64,000 bases of DNA from UBA2336 sp031395485 (GTDB taxonomy: Bacteria > Bacteroidota > Bacteroidia > Cytophagales > Cyclobacteriaceae). The stretch is taken from the NCBI GenBank assembly GCA_031395485.1, contig JANNUS010000012.1:62001-126000 (forward strand), given 5' to 3'. This document shows, in pieces, positions 25,949 through 34,752 of this stretch. Every line of letters starts with the position of its first letter. Within the stretch, counting starts at the first letter, position 1. The translations under genes were made by a program, and so were the position numbers. The notes below the pieces were generated by a model that did not search any database, was not told where the DNA came from, and was given only the letters and a program-made list of their open reading frames with translations.

Positions 25949-26899
25949 ATGGAAGAAAAAGAGAAAGTATTGATTATTGGTTCCGGTCCAGCCGGGTACA
26001 CAGCAGCTATTTATGCTGCACGTGCAGGTCTAAAGCCCATACTTTATACTGGTGGTCAGCCCGGTGGTCAGCTAACTACGACCAATGACGTTGAGAATTT
26101 TCCAGGCTATCCAGATGGGATTAATGGCCCACAAATGATGATTGACTTGCAGAAGCAAGCAGAACGTTTTGGGACTAGAATAAGCTACGGCTTAGTAACC
26201 TCTGTTGACTTCTCAAGCTATCCGTTAAAAGTTACAATCGATGAAAAAGACTTAGTAATTGCTGAGTCGGTAATTATTGCAACAGGTGCCACTGCTAAAT
26301 ATTTGGGAATTCCATCAGAAGAGAAATTTGCCAACAAAGGTGTATCAGCCTGTGCTGTTTGCGATGGATATTTCTATCGTGGAAAAGAAGTAGCGGTAGT
26401 AGGCGCTGGAGATTCCGCAGCGGAGGAGTCAACCTATTTATCTAAACTAGTTTCGAAAGTCCATTTGATCGTGCGAAGAGAAGAAATGCGTGCTTCTAAA
26501 ATTATGCAACAGCGTGTAAAAAATACGCCCAATATAGAAATACATTGGAATGCAGAAACCGATGAAGTATTAGGAGATGATTCGGGCGTGACTGGAGTTC
26601 GAATACTGAATAGTAAAACAGGGGAGAAGAAAGAACTTTCTATACAAGGTTTTTTCCTGGCCATTGGTCATAAACCAAATACCGATATTTTCAAGGGCTT
26701 TATTGACATGGATGAAACCGGATACATTAAAGTAATCTCAGGCACTACAAAAACTAATATTGATGGAGTTTTTGCAGTAGGTGATGCTGCTGATAAAATG
26801 TATCGTCAGGCAATCACCGCGGCTGGAACAGGTTGTATGGGAGCACTTGATGCTGAGAAGTTTTTAGCGGCCAAGGAGGCGGAGACAGTTGTCAGTTAA
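25949..26899 (+). CDS. trxB: Thioredoxin reductase
   Basis: A 316-residue flavoprotein that reduces thioredoxin with NADPH. FAD-binding GSGPAGYTAAIYAARAG is at residues 11-27; the redox-active CAVC pair is Cys135/Cys138; the NADPH-binding motif GAGDSAAEE follows; the second FAD motif is VFAVGDAAD near residue 275. Length is typical. It is followed 87 bases later by bshB1 in the same direction; both act in thiol redox homeostasis, so joint transcription is plausible. Confidence 0.95.
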   Translation: MEEKEKVLIIGSGPAGYTAAIYAARAGLKPILYTGGQPGGQLTTTNDVENFPGYPDGINGPQMMIDLQKQAERFGTRISYGLVTSVDFSSYPLKVTIDEKDLVIAESVIIATGATAKYLGIPSEEKFANKGVSACAVCDGYFYRGKEVAVVGAGDSAAEESTYLSKLVSKVHLIVRREEMRASKIMQQRVKNTPNIEIHWNAETDEVLGDDSGVTGVRILNSKTGEKKELSIQGFFLAIGHKPNTDIFKGFIDMDETGYIKVISGTTKTNIDGVFAVGDAADKMYRQAITAAGTGCMGALDAEKFLAAKEAETVVS

Positions 26900-26919
26900 T
26901 CGTTATCAGTTTTGTCTAT

Positions 26920-26986
26920 AACCATATAATCATTAACTATTCACCGATAACCATTAACTGATAACTATTCACTGATAACTGATAAT
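26920..26986. repeat. Short imperfect direct repeats (ATTAACT / GATAACT)
   Basis: The gap between trxB and bshB1 is built from degenerate units of the form CATTAACTATTCACCGATAAC, repeated with variations (GATAACTATTCACTGATAAC, then AACTGATAAT). No open frame or hairpin explains it. Confidence 0.5.
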
Positions 26987-27709
26987 ATGAAATTAGATAT
27001 CCTTGTACTAGCTGCTCATCCTGATGATGCCGAGTTAGGTTGTGGTGGAACAATTGCAAAACACGTTAAGATCGGTCATACGGTTGGGGTTGTAGACTTT
27101 ACCCGAGGAGAACTGGGTACACGTGGAACAATTGAGACCAGGGCTCTTGAGGCTGCTGAATCCTCAAAAATACTGGGGTTAGCCTCGCGCGAAAACCTTG
27201 GATTGGCAGACGGATTCTTTACGAATGATAAAGAGCACCAATTATCAGTAATAGAAGCCATAAGAAGATATCAACCGGATATAGTATTGGCGAATGCAAC
27301 ATACGATAGACATTCCGATCACGGCAAGGGGGCATTATTAGCGCATGATTCCTGTTTTTTGTCAGGATTGGCAAAGATTGAAACAAAAGATTCTACAACC
27401 GGTAAGATGCAAGAGGCTTGGAGACCAAAAACAGTTTACCATTATATACAAAGTCTTTTTATCGAACCTGATTTTATTGTTGACATATCAGAACAGTGGG
27501 AGGTTAAAACGAGGGCTGTGAAAGCGTTTAAGAGTCAGTTCTTTGATCAATCCGTCTCAGAGCCTCAAACGTATATTTCATCTCCGGATTTTCTTCGTAT
27601 GGTAGAATCACGTGCCATTGAATTAGGTCATGCAATAGGAGTAAAGTATGGTGAAGGATTTACGGTAAGAAGATATCCGGGTGTTAAAAATCTTCTTGAC
27701 TTAATTTAA
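26987..27709 (+). CDS. bshB1: Bacillithiol biosynthesis deacetylase BshB1
   Basis: A 240-residue LmbE/PIG-L zinc deacetylase. The metal-binding motif AHPDDAELGCGG is at residues 9-20, and RHSDHGKGALL provides the second His site. The N-terminus, TRGELGTRGT and length match BshB1, which removes the acetyl group from GlcNAc-malate to make GlcN-malate in bacillithiol synthesis. Bacillithiol is the major low-molecular-weight thiol in many Bacteroidota, fitting its position next to trxB. The other pathway genes bshA and bshC are not in the window. Confidence 0.9.
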   Translation: MKLDILVLAAHPDDAELGCGGTIAKHVKIGHTVGVVDFTRGELGTRGTIETRALEAAESSKILGLASRENLGLADGFFTNDKEHQLSVIEAIRRYQPDIVLANATYDRHSDHGKGALLAHDSCFLSGLAKIETKDSTTGKMQEAWRPKTVYHYIQSLFIEPDFIVDISEQWEVKTRAVKAFKSQFFDQSVSEPQTYISSPDFLRMVESRAIELGHAIGVKYGEGFTVRRYPGVKNLLDLI

Positions 27710-27754
27710 TTCGCTATTTACGTTGTCATTGAAATGATCAATGTATAATAAAAC

Positions 27755-28393
27755 TTAGGGCGCTAGTCTACTGATATCCCACCCAGCATCTACCTTGAGA
27801 TACAAAATTCTATCATGAAGTCTACTCGGTCTTCCTTGCCAGAATTCTATTTGCAAAGGGGCGATTTCATATCCACCCCATTGCTTTGGCCGAGGTAATC
27901 TAGCCAGCCCTTTAAATTTATCTTCAATTTGTTTTGCACGCTCGTCCAATAATGATCTTTCCTTGACTACCGAGCTTTGAGGTGATGCCCATGCACCAAT
28001 CTGTGATTCTCTCGGCCGGCTTTGAAAATATTCGTCAGACCGCTTAGCATCAACACGAGTCGCCAAACCTTCAATTCGTATTTGTCGTTCCAACTCCGGC
28101 CAGAAAAAAGTGAGTGCACAAGCAGGATTTTGCTCCAACTCTTTTCCTTTATGACTTTGATAGTTGCTATAAAAAATGAACTTTCCATTTTCTACGCCTT
28201 TTAGTAAGACAATGCGTGAAGCTGGCCTCCCCCCATTTACGGTAGCAAGATTCATCGCATTCGGTTCCGGTACCTTCGCTGTAAGCGCGTCATCAAGCCA
28301 AAAGTTAAACTGTAAAATTGGGTCTTTTGGCATTGTTAAAGCATCTAAACTGGCTTTACTGTATTCTTTACGGATAATGCTTAGGTCATTCAT
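27755..28393 (-). CDS. pdxH: Pyridoxamine 5'-phosphate oxidase
   Basis: A 212-residue FMN-dependent oxidase forming pyridoxal 5'-phosphate (vitamin B6 coenzyme). Visible family features are NLATVNGGRPASRIVLLK (FMN and substrate binding), FYSNYQSHKGKELEQNP, a QIRIEG strand, RPRESQIGAWAS, and the C-terminal signature EFWQGRPSRLHDR. Length and start (ATG at 28391-28393) are typical. It is divergent from the YqgE gene and convergent with bshB1. Confidence 0.96.
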   Translation of the reverse strand: MNDLSIIRKEYSKASLDALTMPKDPILQFNFWLDDALTAKVPEPNAMNLATVNGGRPASRIVLLKGVENGKFIFYSNYQSHKGKELEQNPACALTFFWPELERQIRIEGLATRVDAKRSDEYFQSRPRESQIGAWASPQSSVVKERSLLDERAKQIEDKFKGLARLPRPKQWGGYEIAPLQIEFWQGRPSRLHDRILYLKVDAGWDISRLAP

Positions 28394-28487
28394 GGCATGA
28401 AATTACAATTCAAGGTTAGCGAAAAGAATAAAATTTGCATGATTGCATTGCAAGTATTTTATTGAAGTAAAATTGATAACAGACAGA

Positions 28488-29063
28488 ATGGATTTTTTTA
28501 AATTTAATAATAGATCAAGACCAGAGAAGGGCAAGTTGCTTATTTCCGAGCCATTTCTTCCAGACCCCAATTTTGAGCGAACCGTTGTGCTCCTTTGTGA
28601 GCATAATGCGGAGGGATCTTTTGGATTTGTGTTAAACAAGCCCGGCCTTGTAAAGGTGGATGAGGTGATGGACGAATTAAAGAATTTTAACCATGACGTT
28701 TTTATTGGCGGACCCGTTCAGCAAGACACGCTTCACTTTATTCATCGGAGCATGAAAATTGAAGGGGGTACGGAGATAATGCAAAATATTTATTGGGGTG
28801 GGAATTTTGAGAATGTTTTATTTCTTTCAGATACGAAGCAGCTCCATTCTAAACATATTAAATTTTTTTTGGGATATAGCGGATGGGGCCCAGGACAATT
28901 AGAAGAAGAATTGAAAGAGAATTCTTGGATTGTTTGTGACTTCGTAACAGAGGATATTATGTTCAATACTGAAACAAAAGGTATGTGGCGAAAAACATTA
29001 GGAAATATGGGAGGAAGATTTTCTATGTATGCCAACTATCCGTTGGATCCAAATTTAAATTGA
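28488..29063 (+). CDS. YqgE/AlgH family protein
   Basis: A 191-residue YqgE/AlgH (DUF179) protein. The signature GKLLISEPFLPDPNFERTVV, then GSFGFVLNKP and a later GYSGWGPGQLEEE, matches the family along its whole length. The biochemical role of the family is unsettled. The ATG at 28488 gives the usual family N-terminus; an upstream in-frame TTG at 28443 is unlikely. It is divergent from pdxH and 55 bases ahead of the DUF349 gene. Confidence 0.93.
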   Translation: MDFFKFNNRSRPEKGKLLISEPFLPDPNFERTVVLLCEHNAEGSFGFVLNKPGLVKVDEVMDELKNFNHDVFIGGPVQQDTLHFIHRSMKIEGGTEIMQNIYWGGNFENVLFLSDTKQLHSKHIKFFLGYSGWGPGQLEEELKENSWIVCDFVTEDIMFNTETKGMWRKTLGNMGGRFSMYANYPLDPNLN

Positions 29064-29118
29064 GTCATTTTTTAGTACCTTTACGCGAAACGCGCTGTTA
29101 GGAATATTGAGCATTGAA

Positions 29119-30969
29119 ATGGAACAAGACAATAAAATTGAGCAAGATTTTTTACAGGGAGATGGAACAGTATCTAGCCATGTAAATGCCGTATTGCAAA
29201 CCGAAGCTGACCTTTCGGAAAGGAGTGATGCAGAGCATGATCACGAGGATTACGAGCACGTAGATTACAGTCAGTACACGAAAGTGCAGTTCGTGGAGCT
29301 CATTAAGGATCTTGTTAAAGAAGGCAATCAAAAGAAGTCTGATTTTGTGCTTCGCGACCTCAAACCAATGTTTGATAGTCTTCGTGAACGAGAGCGAACT
29401 GCAGCCTTCAATAGATACATACTTGATGGCGGCACTGCGGATGATTTCGAATATCGTGCGGATGAGCTATCCCTACAGTTTGAAACTGTTTTTAAACAAA
29501 TTAGGGATCGAAAGGCTCAATTTTTGCGGGGGCTCGAGGATCAAAAAAATGATAATTATCGTAAAAAATCTGACCTGCTTGAAAGACTGCGACTTCTAAC
29601 CGATTCACAAGACGCCTCTAATCAGTTTAGCGTTTTTAAAGACCTTCAAAAGGAGTGGCGAAATATTGGTCCCGTTCCGGGTACACATGCGCGTACTTTA
29701 TGGGCAAATTATCATGCTCTGGTAGATAGGTTTTTCGATAATCAAAGTATCTATTTTGAGTTAAAAGAACTTGATAGAAAACGAAATCTGGAAGCTAAGC
29801 TTGAGCTTTGTGCACGCGCTGAAAAGTTAAGTGAAGTAGAAAAAATTACAGATGCGATTCGTGAATTAAATGAGTTTCATCACGAGTTCAAGCATATTGG
29901 CCCTGTAACTTCGGAAGATAAGGAAACTGTGTGGCAGCGTTTTAAATCGGCCTCAGATGCCGTTTATGCGAGAAGAGATGAGTATTTGAAGGTACTGCAA
30001 CTCGAATTGAATGCAAATTTGGATTTGAAGAATAAACTTTGTGAAGAAGTAGCGGTGTATGCATCGTTTCAAACAGATCGCATCAAGGAGTGGAATCAAA
30101 AAACAAAAGAAGTTCTGGAGCTTCAAAAAAAATGGGAGACCGTTGGTGGCCTGCCTCGAAATAAATCAAAAGAGATAAATAAGAGATTCTGGTCGGCCTT
30201 TAAATCATTCTTCAGCAATAAAAGCGTGTTCTTTAAGAAGCTTGATAGTGAGCGTACTCAAAATCTAAAAACGAAAAATGACCTGGTTCAGCGAGCATTG
30301 GCATTAAAAGAAAGTCAGGATTGGGAGAAAGCATCGAATGAGTTAAAAAGCATACAACATCAGTGGAAAGAGATTGGTCCGGTGCCCGAGAAATTTCGTG
30401 AAAAAGTATTTACAGAGTTTAAGGCAGCCTGCGACTATTTCTTTGATCAAAAGCGAAATCAGGTAGGTAAAGAAGAAAATGAGCAGGTTGAAAACTTGAA
30501 AGCGAAAGAAATACTTTGCGTTGAACTAGAAAAACACACCAGCGAGGGCACAGCCACACGGGAAATATTAAAAGAATTTGAACAACGGTTTAGTCAGATT
30601 GGCTTCGTGCCCCGTAAGGACATTAACATTATTCGTAATCGATATCAGGCGGCTGTAGAGAAATTCACCAATAGTATTCAAGGCCTTTCGGATGATGACA
30701 GAAGCAGACTGGTTTTGGAGAATCAACTACTTGATTTGAAAAGTGACCCAATGGCCAGCCAAAAGATTTACCAGCGGGAGCAGGCCATACGTAAGAAAAT
30801 AACTAAAACCGAGAACGACATTGCGGTTTTGCGCAACAATCTGGAATTCTTTGGTCGCTCGAAAAATGCTGATAAATACAAAGAGGAGTTTAATGAAAAG
30901 ATCAATATAGCCAGCGATAGCCTCAAGCAACTCAAAGAACAACTAAAATTACTCCGAACAGTTTCTTAG
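29119..30969 (+). CDS. DUF349 repeat protein
   Basis: A 616-residue, highly charged, helical protein composed mainly of successive DUF349 repeats of about 70 residues, recognisable from the recurring pattern W..IGPVP........W..F....D.FF (for example KEWRNIGPVPGTHARTLW and QWKEIGPVPEKFREKVF). At least four to five repeats run from about residue 140 to 520, then a C-terminal coiled coil. No enzymatic motif or signal peptide is seen. DUF349 proteins are common in Bacteroidota and of unknown function. I prefer the ATG at 29119 over the in-frame TTG at 29107. Confidence 0.88.
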   Translation: MEQDNKIEQDFLQGDGTVSSHVNAVLQTEADLSERSDAEHDHEDYEHVDYSQYTKVQFVELIKDLVKEGNQKKSDFVLRDLKPMFDSLRERERTAAFNRYILDGGTADDFEYRADELSLQFETVFKQIRDRKAQFLRGLEDQKNDNYRKKSDLLERLRLLTDSQDASNQFSVFKDLQKEWRNIGPVPGTHARTLWANYHALVDRFFDNQSIYFELKELDRKRNLEAKLELCARAEKLSEVEKITDAIRELNEFHHEFKHIGPVTSEDKETVWQRFKSASDAVYARRDEYLKVLQLELNANLDLKNKLCEEVAVYASFQTDRIKEWNQKTKEVLELQKKWETVGGLPRNKSKEINKRFWSAFKSFFSNKSVFFKKLDSERTQNLKTKNDLVQRALALKESQDWEKASNELKSIQHQWKEIGPVPEKFREKVFTEFKAACDYFFDQKRNQVGKEENEQVENLKAKEILCVELEKHTSEGTATREILKEFEQRFSQIGFVPRKDINIIRNRYQAAVEKFTNSIQGLSDDDRSRLVLENQLLDLKSDPMASQKIYQREQAIRKKITKTENDIAVLRNNLEFFGRSKNADKYKEEFNEKINIASDSLKQLKEQLKLLRTVS

Positions 30970-30975
30970 TAGATA

Positions 30976-31006
30976 TTTGCAAAGATTCAGACAAGCGTTA
31001 TTTTTG
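30976..31006 (+). promoter_or_regulatory. Bacteroidota-type promoter upstream of tRNA-Thr
   Basis: TTTG at 30976-30979 and TATTTTTG at 30999-31006 with a 19-base spacer fit the -33/-7 consensus. Transcription would start near 31013, almost exactly at the truncated copy of the tRNA 5' end and about 90 bases ahead of the real tRNA. Confidence 0.7.
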
Positions 31007-31018
31007 CACCTCCTTTAC

Positions 31019-31117
31019 GCCTCCTTAGCTCTCCCGATAGTTATCGGGAGGTAGATCAACTGACTAATAATCAGTAGATCGGGAAAGAAGTAAAAAGGAA
31101 ATAAGCCTCCTTAGCTC
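31019..31117. repeat. 13-bp duplication of the tRNA-Thr 5' end flanking a small inverted-repeat element
   Basis: GCCTCCTTAGCTC occurs at 31019-31031 and again as the first 13 bases of tRNA-Thr (31105-31117). The intervening sequence contains a perfect inverted repeat CTCCCGATA-GT-TATCGGGAG (31031-31050) and a second imperfect one, GATC-A-ACTGA / TCAGT-A-GATC (31054-31080). This is the structure of a small insertion with target duplication or of partial tRNA gene duplication. Confidence 0.75.
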
Positions 31118-31177
31118 AGCTGGTAGAGCAACGCACTTGTAATGCGTAGGTCGTTGGTTCGATTCCGACAGGGGGCT
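31105..31177 (+). tRNA. tRNA-Thr (TGT anticodon)
   Basis: Complete cloverleaf: acceptor GCCTCCT / AGGGGGC (one T-G pair), D arm GCTC...GAGC, anticodon stem CGCAC / GTGCG-like with loop CTTGTAA, T arm GTTGG / CCGAC with loop TTCGATT, discriminator T. CCA is not encoded. Confidence 0.95.
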
Positions 31178-31180
31178 CAA

Positions 31181-31210
31181 AACCGAATCTGAATGGGTTC
31201 GGTTTTTTTT
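31181..31210 (+). terminator. Terminator after tRNA-Thr
   Basis: The stem AACCGAA / TTCGGTT with a 10-base loop is followed by a run of T, directly behind the tRNA. Confidence 0.88.
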
Positions 31211-31306
31211 GTTTTCTATCCATCTTGGCTCAAGGTTGTAAGGAAGATAGATGGTTTAGGCTATCGCTTGTATCTTTTAGCGTTACTCCAATCGGCTCCA
31301 ATTTTT

Positions 31307-32506
31307 TTAAGACATTATGGGCATTTTATCTGCTATTGAAGCCGCGCTACGATCAGTCGTTGTAAAGCATCCCCCCATTCGTAAATTATTCACGCAATCC
31401 TCCACTGGCATGGTTACAATGTTGCCAGCGTTTTTTCTGCAGAAAGGGCAAGCATGAACAATGCCAAGTGGATCAATATAAAATGCTCCGTTGCCACCGC
31501 CTCTGCATCCTAGTGTTTCGCGGTAATATTCATGGTAAATTATGGCGGGGAAATCTTTATACTGTGACTGGCTATTAAAATTCAAAAAGAATTCACGTAA
31601 CAATTCTCTATGCGCTGGTTGTAATTGCACTGGCATGTTCTCATAATGGCCTACGGCTCTTGGCTCAAGTAGTTGGATAAATACTACACCACATTGTCGG
31701 GCAAAGTTTGCATAGTGCATCAGGTTACTCTCGTTTAAAAATTCTTTCGTGGCACACAACGTAAATGTGGTTACTAGGCCTGCTTGATTTGAAAAAACAG
31801 CGGCATTTTTTGCGGCATCAAAAGAGCCAGCGTAATGTCTGAATTGATCATGTTTTGTATCCTCAACATAATCTAAGCTTATCGATACACCCATTAAGCC
31901 GGCCTGTTTCAATGCCTGCGCCTTATTTTCAGTTAGCTGATAACCGGATGTAATCAACCAGAAACCAACTTGGTGATGATAGTGCTCTACTAATTTTAAA
32001 ACCTCGGGGTATCGCATCATCGGTTCACCACCACTCAGGTGAATTTGGCCAACACCGTAACGAATTAGCTTTTCAATGATCGTTTGTAGATCGGTATATG
32101 AAAGTCGTTCTTTTACATTTAGGTTCGTCCATTCAAAGCAATGCTCGCATTGCAGTGGGCATTTAGTAGTAATGGCAACTAATACATTACGCATGCCCAC
32201 ATGTTCGGATGGATTTGCAATTGCCCTCCGGCATTCTCGCTGTATATTCCGGGTGAATCCAGCAGATGGCCACCCTGCACCATACATATCCCAATAGTAC
32301 ACTCCATTCACTTTAGCTATTTTTTGAATGGATTTTGGTCCCCGATATTTTTTTATTTGCTGGCGCAATATTCGAACAACATAAATTGTTTGACGCACAC
32401 TCTTTAGATAAAGCAATGCGGTAATAAACAGATGAACCTTTATGCAGAAAATTGCAAGCTGTAGTTCCAGTCCATTAACCAAGTGTGTTTGAATTTTTGA
32501 TTTCAT
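31307..32506 (-). CDS. Radical SAM/SPASM-like protein
   Basis: A 399-residue radical S-adenosylmethionine protein. The [4Fe-4S] site CPLQCEHC (Cys116, Cys120, Cys123) binds SAM, followed by SGGEP, the methionine-binding motif. A second set of cysteines near the C-terminus (Cys334, Cys353, Cys356, with 371 and 380) resembles a SPASM or twitch auxiliary cluster, common in peptide- and protein-modifying members. About 110 residues precede the SAM site and include a hydrophobic stretch (LAIFCIKVHLFITALLYL) that may attach it to the membrane. Its start overlaps the stop of the upstream lipoprotein gene by 4 bases (ATGA), so the two are translationally coupled. The substrate is unknown; no small precursor-peptide gene was seen beside it. 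Confidence 0.85.
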   Translation of the reverse strand: MKSKIQTHLVNGLELQLAIFCIKVHLFITALLYLKSVRQTIYVVRILRQQIKKYRGPKSIQKIAKVNGVYYWDMYGAGWPSAGFTRNIQRECRRAIANPSEHVGMRNVLVAITTKCPLQCEHCFEWTNLNVKERLSYTDLQTIIEKLIRYGVGQIHLSGGEPMMRYPEVLKLVEHYHHQVGFWLITSGYQLTENKAQALKQAGLMGVSISLDYVEDTKHDQFRHYAGSFDAAKNAAVFSNQAGLVTTFTLCATKEFLNESNLMHYANFARQCGVVFIQLLEPRAVGHYENMPVQLQPAHRELLREFFLNFNSQSQYKDFPAIIYHEYYRETLGCRGGGNGAFYIDPLGIVHACPFCRKNAGNIVTMPVEDCVNNLRMGGCFTTTDRSAASIADKMPIMS

Positions 32507-34191
32507 TTTGTGCTTTTGGTGGACGCGGATATTGATGTTTGAGTTAGAATGTAGTTCGCCTCATCAAGCAATTCTTTCGAGAAAATGGAGAAGCGACCCG
32601 GTGCTTTAAAAGTAAGAAGCTTGGCCATTTCTGGCGGATTTGTATAATCACGAACGTGCTCGTAGTATCCGCACGAGTGCAAAATAAATGTACTAGTTTG
32701 TTCAGCAAGAGTAGGTGCAAGATTTTTGAATTCAATTTTTACATCATCACCGATACTTAATTGCTCGACACGTGCCCTATCCTTTTCCTTCAGTTGTGCC
32801 AGGGTATTGTCTCCTTTGTTGGTTGTAGCTGATGTTGGCTCTATTGTAAGAATTTCTAATTTTTCATCTGGCGTAAAATCAAGGCCTGCGAAGTCTAAAT
32901 CCCACAACATAAAACCTGCAGATAATTTTACCTTCACTGTGTCTGAAGCGTGTTCTCTAAGATCAATTGGGACTACCAAATCGCGGAAAGCAAGCGGCCC
33001 TACCAGATCCGCAATGTCTATGTATTTCCAATGACCATTGATTTCAACCTCTACCTTTATGGCAAAACCTTGCTCGGTAGCCCATTTGCCTGGTTCTATA
33101 TTTGTTTTTTCGCCTTGCTTTTTAATCCACTCAGGATATGACTTTCCAAATAGCTTAGTAAACTCTCCAAACACATAGTCACCCCACAATGAGTTTTTGG
33201 CCGTCAATACAAGATGTCCTTCATTCGAATTTCCTGCTTTCGGAAATGTTAACACAACTTCATTGAAATAATTCGTTGCTGTTTCAGAATTAAAATAAAA
33301 TTGCATACTATCTTTTTCCTGAAGCAGTGTTGTAATATTTTCAACATCATTTACCATAGCCATGGCAGGAGAGGTTAAACTTTTGATGAGATGCATGTTT
33401 CCATGCCTATCTGGCAACACGTTCGTTCCTATCGGATGATTGACCTGTAGTAAATTTATCTGGTTAATGAATTGTCGTTCCTTCAGTTGATTTGATACAT
33501 ACAACTCAATAAACTCAGGTTGATGAATTGGCAGAACTAAATAGTCGTCTCTTTCAAGGCTCTTAAAAATTGCACCGCTATAGATCTCACCTGCAAATAC
33601 ATATTCAGCACCGTTGTTTACGTAGACAAACGGGCACGAACTTTTTGTTGCGAGCCAAATCAATATAACAATAGCAATGACCCCAACGGTGATGAGAATA
33701 GTGCCAAGAACAAACGAGGCGGTAGTGGCGTTCGTGTCTGGATCATAAATTTCAATCTTTTCAATGGATGTTAATGGAATTGCAATTTGCTTGTCTGTAT
33801 CTAATGACTGACCAGCAATGTATATATGAACTTCATTTACTACATAAGGTGTATTTACTTTGCCCTTGCCTCCCTTTTTTAAATAGCGATTAGAGCTACC
33901 AGGTTGAGGTTTTGTATCCAGATATTTTAAGTGATCGGGCGGAAGTATCAGTAACGTTCCCTCCAGCATTTGGGAGTCCTGGTTTACGGTCACCCTTGAA
34001 AGGTGAAATGCCTGGTCAGCCTGATGAACTATAATATAATTTGGACTATTTTTTAGTTTATCTATTTTCTCGAGTGTGAGGGCTGAATCAGTTTTATAGG
34101 TATAATAGTAGCAACTGAATGTTCCATTTAGGAAAACTAGAATTAAGAACAGCGCGATTCGCTTTTGTAATTTTGGATTGCGGTTTAACAT
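32503..34191 (-). CDS. Large lipoprotein of unknown function, coupled to radical SAM gene
   Basis: A 562-residue protein I cannot assign to a named family. Residues 1-27 form a signal peptide with lipobox-like GTFSC. A beta-rich region follows, ending in IPLTSIEKIEIYD, then a transmembrane helix near residues 160-182 (ASFVLGTILITVGVIAIVILIW), then a segment SSCPFVYVNNGAEYVFAGEIYSGAIF and a beta-rich C-terminal half. The topology suggests an envelope protein with a sizeable periplasmic part. The gene lies between a small exported protein gene (24 bases) and the radical SAM gene (4-base overlap), which points to one functional unit. Confidence 0.7.
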   Translation of the reverse strand: MLNRNPKLQKRIALFLILVFLNGTFSCYYYTYKTDSALTLEKIDKLKNSPNYIIVHQADQAFHLSRVTVNQDSQMLEGTLLILPPDHLKYLDTKPQPGSSNRYLKKGGKGKVNTPYVVNEVHIYIAGQSLDTDKQIAIPLTSIEKIEIYDPDTNATTASFVLGTILITVGVIAIVILIWLATKSSCPFVYVNNGAEYVFAGEIYSGAIFKSLERDDYLVLPIHQPEFIELYVSNQLKERQFINQINLLQVNHPIGTNVLPDRHGNMHLIKSLTSPAMAMVNDVENITTLLQEKDSMQFYFNSETATNYFNEVVLTFPKAGNSNEGHLVLTAKNSLWGDYVFGEFTKLFGKSYPEWIKKQGEKTNIEPGKWATEQGFAIKVEVEINGHWKYIDIADLVGPLAFRDLVVPIDLREHASDTVKVKLSAGFMLWDLDFAGLDFTPDEKLEILTIEPTSATTNKGDNTLAQLKEKDRARVEQLSIGDDVKIEFKNLAPTLAEQTSTFILHSCGYYEHVRDYTNPPEMAKLLTFKAPGRFSIFSKELLDEANYILTQTSISASTKSTK

Positions 34192-34215
34192 CTGTGAAAT
34201 GGTTTATAAATGATA

Positions 34216-34752
34216 TTAATTTCCGCTTATTATGGTTGCTACATAGAATGCAAGGAAAACCCCAAAACCTATAGAAGTGAAAGTAACATTTTGAGCAATT
34301 GCTTTCTTTTTGTAGCATTTCAAATAGGTGGGATCATAAAACAGATCGTGGTTTTCCGACATATTTATGGTATCAACACTTTTCTCCGGAGTAGGGTTAG
34401 CAACGGCCGCACCGAGTATTGCCCATGGCCCCAATAAAAAACCCAGTGCGAAGTGCCCAGCCTCTTTTCCGTGATATTTATTAGCATCTGTTCTACCTAA
34501 TACGCATTTATTGGAGTCTTGCACAGTTAGATATCTGGAGCGCGCTTTATTGTTAGGATATTCAAATTCAATGGAGTTAATGTCTGATGCTGGTATGTAA
34601 TAGATATAATTACTGGTTCTAAAATGAATAATGCATTTCTTGATCTTTATGATCTCTCCGCTAAATTTTAAGTTGCCCTTTAGAGTAAGAATATCATCAC
34701 CGTATGTGGTTATGGAAGAACCGAGAAATAGCAGGACTGATAATGTCTTCAT
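34216..34752 (-). CDS. Exported membrane protein of unknown function
   Basis: A 178-residue protein starting at the ATG complementary to 34750-34752, with a Sec signal peptide (MKTLSVLLFLGSSITTYG). An alternative ATG at 34797 would add 15 residues. After the signal comes a short beta-rich segment (ILTLKGNLKFSGEIIKIKK, then YYIPASDINSIEFEYPN) of the kind Bacteroidota proteins carry before membrane helices, followed by hydrophobic segments near residues 100-118 and at the C-terminus. The IPASDINSIEF strand parallels IPLTSIEKIEI in the neighbouring lipoprotein, hinting at a shared small beta domain. It is the first gene of the three-gene minus-strand operon. The function is unknown. Confidence 0.65.
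   Translation of the reverse strand: MKTLSVLLFLGSSITTYGDDILTLKGNLKFSGEIIKIKKCIIHFRTSNYIYYIPASDINSIEFEYPNNKARSRYLTVQDSNKCVLGRTDANKYHGKEAGHFALGFLLGPWAILGAAVANPTPEKSVDTINMSENHDLFYDPTYLKCYKKKAIAQNVTFTSIGFGVFLAFYVATIISGN

Noticed and set aside
31019..31117. Integrase attachment site at tRNA-Thr
   Set aside because: Only the 5' 13 bases are duplicated and the intervening 73 bases carry no integrase or cargo; phage or island attachment normally duplicates the tRNA 3' part.
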